Source: Acidocella aromatica (lineage in GTDB: Bacteria > Pseudomonadota > Alphaproteobacteria > Acetobacterales > Acetobacteraceae). From it: a stretch of 64,000 nucleotides of DNA. The position numbers and the translations under genes were made by a program. Under the pieces are notes generated by a model that saw only the letters and a program-made list of their open reading frames with translations, was not told the DNA's origin and ran no database searches. Positions 60,411-64,000 of this stretch are shown here, one piece after another. The stretch covers positions 310,001 to 374,000 of the forward strand of contig NZ_JACHFJ010000001.1 in NCBI RefSeq assembly GCF_014201825.1, given 5' to 3'. The first letter of the stretch is position 1; every line of letters starts with the position of its first letter.

Positions 60411-61296
60411 GGCCGCTGCCGCATCCGGCATAGCGGCCTTCGCGGCGCAGGACCGTCTGGCCGCTCCCGAGGGACGGCCACGCTGGCACCCCTGGGCCTG
60501 GGGTGCAGCATTGCTTTTGCATGTCCTGGCCATCGCCATTGTTCTCTTGGTGCGCTCCCGCCCGCCGGTGCAGGAGGGGCAAAGCCCGCCCGCCGTCTCC
60601 GTGGTGTTCGACAATGGCGGCACAGCCAGCCAACCCACCGCCCCGCCCGTGATGCGCCAAGGCCCGCCGCAGCCAGCCGAGGCCCCGCCCGCCGCTGCCC
60701 CGCCGCCGCCACCGCCTCCCCAGACGCAGGCCGAGGTGAACCTGAACATGCCGCAGAACCCGCTGGCCGAACTGCCCAGCACGCCACAGACGCAGCCCAA
60801 GCCCGTACCGCGGCAGAGACAGGCGGCCCATCCGAATCCGCACCCCACTTTACCGCAGCATTATGTGATGATGGACGGCATGTCCTATGGCACGCCCTCG
60901 ACCAGTACGGCCTCGCCCTCGGCCTCGCGCGGCAAGGGGATGAATCTCAGCCTGCCGCAGAATGACACCCAAGCCGTCACCGGCGCCGATTTCGCCGTGC
61001 ATGGCGATGCCGGGGCGGATTGGGATGCCGCCCTGACGAAATGGGTGAGCGAGCACGCCTATTACCCGCAGGCGGCCATAGAGCAACACCAGCAGGGCAC
61101 CGCCGAGGTGGAGTTCACCGTGGACCGCCACGGCCATGTGACCGGGCTGCGCCTGCTGCGCTCAGCCGATTCCACCTTCCTCGACCAAGCCTGGGAGTTG
61201 CTGTTCGCCGATAACCAGCTCCCCCCCTTCCCGGCCGACGCCAAGGACGACCATGTGACCGTGGACTACACGGTGCACTACCAGCTTGTCCCGTAA
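60361..61296 (+). CDS. tonB: TonB-family energy transducer
   Basis: Inner-membrane anchored protein that transmits proton-motive force to outer-membrane receptors. The 311-residue product has a single N-terminal membrane helix near residue 42 (WAWGAALLLHVLAIAIVLLV), a long Pro-rich periplasmic linker with poly-Pro and PAEAPPAAAPPP-type segments, and a C-terminal TonB domain with YPQAAIEQHQQGTAEVEFTV and GHVTGLRLLRSADSTFLDQA. I set the start at the ATG 60361. No later Met precedes the helix, so this start gives a 50-base overlap with the preceding gene. ExbB and ExbD are not in the window. Confidence 0.8.
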   Translation: MQPLHRRLFTTPLTATEAAAASGIAAFAAQDRLAAPEGRPRWHPWAWGAALLLHVLAIAIVLLVRSRPPVQEGQSPPAVSVVFDNGGTASQPTAPPVMRQGPPQPAEAPPAAAPPPPPPPQTQAEVNLNMPQNPLAELPSTPQTQPKPVPRQRQAAHPNPHPTLPQHYVMMDGMSYGTPSTSTASPSASRGKGMNLSLPQNDTQAVTGADFAVHGDAGADWDAALTKWVSEHAYYPQAAIEQHQQGTAEVEFTVDRHGHVTGLRLLRSADSTFLDQAWELLFADNQLPPFPADAKDDHVTVDYTVHYQLVP

Positions 61297-61332
61297 AGCT
61301 TGCTCCGACTCGCCATCTCCGTTTGAACGGAC

Positions 61333-63105
61333 ATGATGGATGATCATGCGTTAGGAATAACCCAGAGCCTCACCGGCCGGCGCTGGGTGTGGCGCTCCAG
61401 CCATGATGAGCGGCTGGGACAAGGGCTGGCGCAACAATTCGGCATGCCGGAGTTGATGGGCCGCCTGCTGGCCGCGCGCGGCGTGAGCGCCGAACATGTG
61501 CCGGACTTCCTCGACCCCACGCTGCGGGCCATGCTGCCCAACCCGTCGAGCATCGTGGACATGGACCTCGCCGCCGCGCGCCTCGCCACCGCTGTCATGG
61601 ATGGCGAGACCATTGGCGTATTCGGCGACTACGACGTGGATGGCGCCTGCAGCGCCGCCCTGCTTGTCACCCTGCTGCGCCAGATGGGCTGCACCGTGGT
61701 GTACCATGTGCCGGACCGCATGCTGGAGGGTTACGGCCCCAACACCAACGCCCTGCGCGGCATGGTGGAGCGCGGAGCCAGCCTGCTCATCTGCGTGGAT
61801 TGCGGCACTTCGGCGCATGCCGCCTTCGCCCCACTGCACAACGCCGCCGACATCGTGGTGTTCGACCACCATAAATCCGAGGGCCCTCCCCCGCCGATCC
61901 GCGCCCTGGTCAACCCCAACCGGCTCGACTGCACCTCCGGCCTGCATAATATCTGCGCCGCCGCCGTCACCTTCATCGCCTGCGTGGCGCTGCTGCGTAC
62001 CCTACGCCAGCGCGGCTTCTTCGACTCGCGCCCGGAGCCGGATCTGCGCGAGTGTCTCGACCTCGTGGCGCTGGCGACGATCTGCGACGTGATGCCCTTG
62101 ACCGGGCTGAACCGCGCCTTCGTGACGCAGGGGCTGCGGGTGATGGCTCGGCGCTCGCGCCCCGGCATTGCCGCGCTGCTGGATGTCGCCAAGCTCACCG
62201 AGGCCCCCAACGCCATGCATTGCGGCTTCGCGCTGGGGCCACGCATCAACGCCTCCGGGCGCATCGCCGAGGCCGATATGGGGTTGCGCCTGCTGCTGGC
62301 CGAGGACGAGTCGCTCGCCGCCGAGCTGGCCCAGGCGCTGGACGGCGTGAACCGCCAGCGCCAAGCCGTGGAGGCGGGCATCACCGCCGAAGCCATGGCC
62401 CAGGCCCAGGCCCAGGTGGAGGCCGGGCATAACGTGATCCTGCTGGCGCAGGAGGGCTGGCATCCCGGCGTGGTTGGCATCGTCGCGGGCCGGGTGAAGG
62501 AGAAATTCAACCGCCCTGCCCTGGTCGCCGGCATTACCGAGGGCATGGCCAAGGGCTCCGGCCGTTCGGTGCCGGGCATCGACCTCGGCGCCGCGGTGAT
62601 CGCCGCACGCCAGAGCGGGCTGCTGGCCACCGGCGGCGGCCATGCCATGGCGGCGGGGTTCTCCGCTCCGCACACGGCGCTGGACGAACTGCATGAGTTC
62701 CTGAACGCCCGTCTGGCCAAGGCCGCCGAACTCCCCCCAACCGCCGAGCTGATGTTGGACGGCGTGCTGGGCGTAGCGGGCGCCGACGCCTCGCTGGCGC
62801 AGATGGTGGCCAAGCTCGGCCCGTTCGGCACCGGCAATGCTGAGCCGCTTTTCGTGCTGCCCCGCGCTCGCGTGGTGAAGGCCGACCGCATCGGCAAGGA
62901 CGGTGGCACGATTCGCGCCATGGTCGAGGGCGAAGGGGGCGGGCGGCTGAAAGCCCTGCTGTTCCGCGCCAAGGACAGCCCTCTGGCCCAAGCCCTGGAG
63001 CGCACTGGCGGCGCGCCACTGCATCTGGCTGGCTACCTGCGCGCGGAAAGCTGGCAAGGGCGGGTCTCGGCAGGTTTTTTCATTACCGACGCCGCCCCCG
63101 CTTGA
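61333..63105 (+). CDS. recJ: single-strand DNA exonuclease RecJ
   Basis: 5'-3' exonuclease in recombination and base-excision repair. The 590-residue product has the DHH-domain motifs: IGVFGDYDVDGACSAALLVT (Asp99, Asp101), LLICVDCGTSAHAAF, VVFDHHKSEGPPP (Asp178-His179-His180) and LDLVALATICDVMPLTGLNR. The DHHA1 part includes ATGGGHAMAAGFS. The C-terminal OB fold (GRLKALLFRAKDSPLAQALE) is present. Two Met codons are adjacent at the start, with no effect on function. It reads from a position 37 bases after tonB. Confidence 0.93.
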   Translation: MMDDHALGITQSLTGRRWVWRSSHDERLGQGLAQQFGMPELMGRLLAARGVSAEHVPDFLDPTLRAMLPNPSSIVDMDLAAARLATAVMDGETIGVFGDYDVDGACSAALLVTLLRQMGCTVVYHVPDRMLEGYGPNTNALRGMVERGASLLICVDCGTSAHAAFAPLHNAADIVVFDHHKSEGPPPPIRALVNPNRLDCTSGLHNICAAAVTFIACVALLRTLRQRGFFDSRPEPDLRECLDLVALATICDVMPLTGLNRAFVTQGLRVMARRSRPGIAALLDVAKLTEAPNAMHCGFALGPRINASGRIAEADMGLRLLLAEDESLAAELAQALDGVNRQRQAVEAGITAEAMAQAQAQVEAGHNVILLAQEGWHPGVVGIVAGRVKEKFNRPALVAGITEGMAKGSGRSVPGIDLGAAVIAARQSGLLATGGGHAMAAGFSAPHTALDELHEFLNARLAKAAELPPTAELMLDGVLGVAGADASLAQMVAKLGPFGTGNAEPLFVLPRARVVKADRIGKDGGTIRAMVEGEGGGRLKALLFRAKDSPLAQALERTGGAPLHLAGYLRAESWQGRVSAGFFITDAAPA

Positions 63106-63143
63106 CGGGCCTCTCCCGGCAGAGTACGAGGCCTCCACCTTTA

Positions 63144-63219
63144 GTCCCCATCGTCTAGAGGCCTAGGACACCGCCCTCTCACGGCGGTAACAGGGGTTCG
63201 AATCCCCTTGGGGACGCCA
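63144..63219 (+). tRNA. tRNA-Glu (anticodon CTC)
   Basis: Complete 76-base tRNA with encoded CCA. Acceptor GTCCCCA pairs with TGGGGAC, the anticodon loop CTCTCAC gives CTC (reading GAG), and the T-arm AGGGGTTCGAATCCCCT is canonical. A degraded excisionase follows 60 bases later, so its 3' end may be an old integration site. Confidence 0.95.
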
Positions 63220-63278
63220 TTGATTATCATATATAATCTGGCGTTTTGAGAAGGCTTAAAAGCAGCCTTACTTACATT

Positions 63279-63503
63279 TTACTCACAATACGGTGCGGGA
63301 CGCACCCGGATTTCTGCCCTGGGCAGTGACACCATGTAGTCCTACAGGCCGGTCATCCGTAGCAGTGTCCGGCTCCCAGCCTTCACAGCTTAGATTCGGT
63401 TTTCTTCGATCAGTCCATGGATGCGGGTTTGGCTCATACCAGTGAGCCTGGCCCCTTCCCCAATTGTGACCGTCAGAATGGTTGGCATTTCGCGGTTGGT
63501 CAT
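63279..63503 (-). pseudogene. broken excisionase (Xis/AlpA-type helix-turn-helix) gene
   Basis: One 75-codon frame on the reverse strand reads MTNREMPTILTVTIGEGARL then TGMSQTRIHGLIEENRI, stop (TAA, 63390-63392), AVKAGSRTLLRMTGL, stop (TAG), DYMVSLPRAEIRVRPAPYCE, stop. Together these match an excisionase-type DNA-binding domain: first helix-turn-helix, the wing (AVKAGSRTLLRM) and the tail LPRAEIR. Both premature stops are in frame, with no shift, so two codons have mutated. It lies beside tRNA-Glu and looks like a remnant of an integrated element. A perfect dyad CCGCGC-tt-GCGCGG lies at 63525-63538 before it. Confidence 0.7.
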
Positions 63504-63608
63504 GTGCGGTATCCTTGCGGGTCGCCGCGCTTGCGCGGAAAAGTACCCGAGGACCATGCAAGAGAGACTAGGGGAAACGATAAGCCTGCTAACGTTCGGC
63601 GTGGGCGC

Positions 63609-63673
63609 TGAGCGGCAGGCGCATGAGCGGGGTACACGACTACCAGATGCCTAATTCCCCCGCTTGCCGCTCA
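63609..63673. repeat. imperfect inverted repeat
   Basis: TGAGCGGCAGGCG (63609-63621) and CGCTTGCCGCTCA (63661-63673) are inverted copies, matching at 12 of 13 positions, 39 bases apart. AGCGGGG and CCCCGCT inside allow a second pairing. It lies between the broken excisionase and the final gene, and I see no gene in 63504-63783. It could be a structured RNA, an operator pair or the ends of a small element. Confidence 0.5.
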
Positions 63674-63783
63674 ACTGAAATACGCATACGGCACGTTTCG
63701 TCATCGGCACACGACGCTGATGACAACCGACTTCATGAAACGCCCGCCATAAGGTTGCGCGGCGTTACCGCAGGAGAGACCAA

Positions 63784-64000
63784 ATGAAGATCACCAAGCA
63801 TCTGCCGGCGCTTACCGTTGCGTGCGCCCTGGGCTTCGCCCCGGCCGCCTTCGCGCAAACCGGCATCATGTCCCAGATGCCGGGCATGGCCCCGATCACC
63901 AAAGCGCCGGCCGCCGCTGCTTCCGCTGTAACCTCCAGCGTCACCAACAGCGCCAACAACGCCGCCAGCGCCGCCACCAGCAGCGTAACGAACGCAGCCA
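63784..64000 (+). CDS. secreted Ala/Ser-rich hypothetical protein, 3' end beyond the window
   Basis: Partial gene: the frame stays open to the window edge. The 72 visible residues start with a signal peptide (LPALTVACALGFAPAAFAQT) and continue into low-complexity Ala/Ser/Thr/Asn sequence with repeating SVT and SAA units (SVTSSV-like, then TNSANNAASAATSS). The repeat is likely helical. CAGGAGAG lies 5 bases before the ATG. I recognise no family, and the rest of the protein is needed to judge it. Confidence 0.7.
   Translation, partial: MKITKHLPALTVACALGFAPAAFAQTGIMSQMPGMAPITKAPAAAASAVTSSVTNSANNAASAATSSVTNAA

Overview
The window is a compact, GC-rich chromosomal segment from an alphaproteobacterium, most likely a member of the Acetobacteraceae (an inference from gene content; no rRNA gene or other decisive marker is present). 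Supporting signs are a three-subunit proton-translocating transhydrogenase, a GapR nucleoid protein, a class I lysyl-tRNA synthetase, an HrcA/Rph pair, ubiquinone genes (UbiA, a UbiB-like ABC1 protein), polyhydroxybutyrate reductase, and many GTG/TTG starts preceded by good Shine-Dalgarno sequences. Almost all of it is coding. Strong rho-independent hairpins sit at most convergent junctions (3050, 16096, 22537, 41078, 47971), and others follow rph (28243) and dnaK (58544).

Layout. 1-6.2 kb: uvrD-prmA, then convergent pntAA-pntAB-pntB. 6.2-12.7 kb: TylF-like methyltransferase, ABC1 kinase, oligoendopeptidase F, a cytochrome b561 gene behind a Fur-box-like palindrome, an amino-acid permease and gapR. 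12.7-20 kb: glycerate kinase, pyruvate kinase, lipoprotein, gshA, rsmE, ubiA, DUF4186, ybaK. 20-22.5 kb: a TPP riboswitch driving a thiYZX-type thiamine-precursor ABC operon. 22.5-25 kb: OmpA-family protein and two divergent PilZ proteins around an AT-rich spacer. 25-30.6 kb: tRNA-Thr, a 3-hydroxyisobutyrate dehydrogenase-type enzyme, hrcA, rph, a CoA-binding protein and a GH17/membrane glucan enzyme. 30.6-38.4 kb: a polyamine island with a PuuR-like regulator plus GFA protein facing a PotABCD-type ABC transporter, PuuA-like synthetase and PuuB-like oxidase. 38.4-51.5 kb: universal stress protein, DegP/HtrA protease, aldehyde dehydrogenase, MprF-type membrane protein, lysS, DinG-type helicase, phbB and EmrAB efflux. 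51.5-54.7 kb: nusG, secE, tRNA-Trp, tRNA-Gly, tRNA-Tyr, rlmB and a glycosyltransferase. 54.7-63.1 kb: a leucine leader peptide plus leuA, dnaK, dnaJ, a glycine-zipper lipoprotein, TonB and recJ. The end holds tRNA-Glu, a broken excisionase gene and the 5' part of a secreted Ala/Ser-rich protein.

The most notable items were found by reading sequence outside the annotated genes. They are a 17-residue Leu-rich leader peptide with attenuator-like inverted repeats before leuA, a TPP aptamer whose promoter spacer carries a perfect 17-bp palindrome, a Fur-type palindrome before cytochrome b561, and an excisionase pseudogene with two in-frame stops next to tRNA-Glu. Two synteny breaks also stand out: no tuf between tRNA-Gly and tRNA-Trp and no rplK after nusG, and no grpE after hrcA. 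I see no CRISPR array, transposase, intact prophage or defence island, and nothing that I would call a wholly new system.
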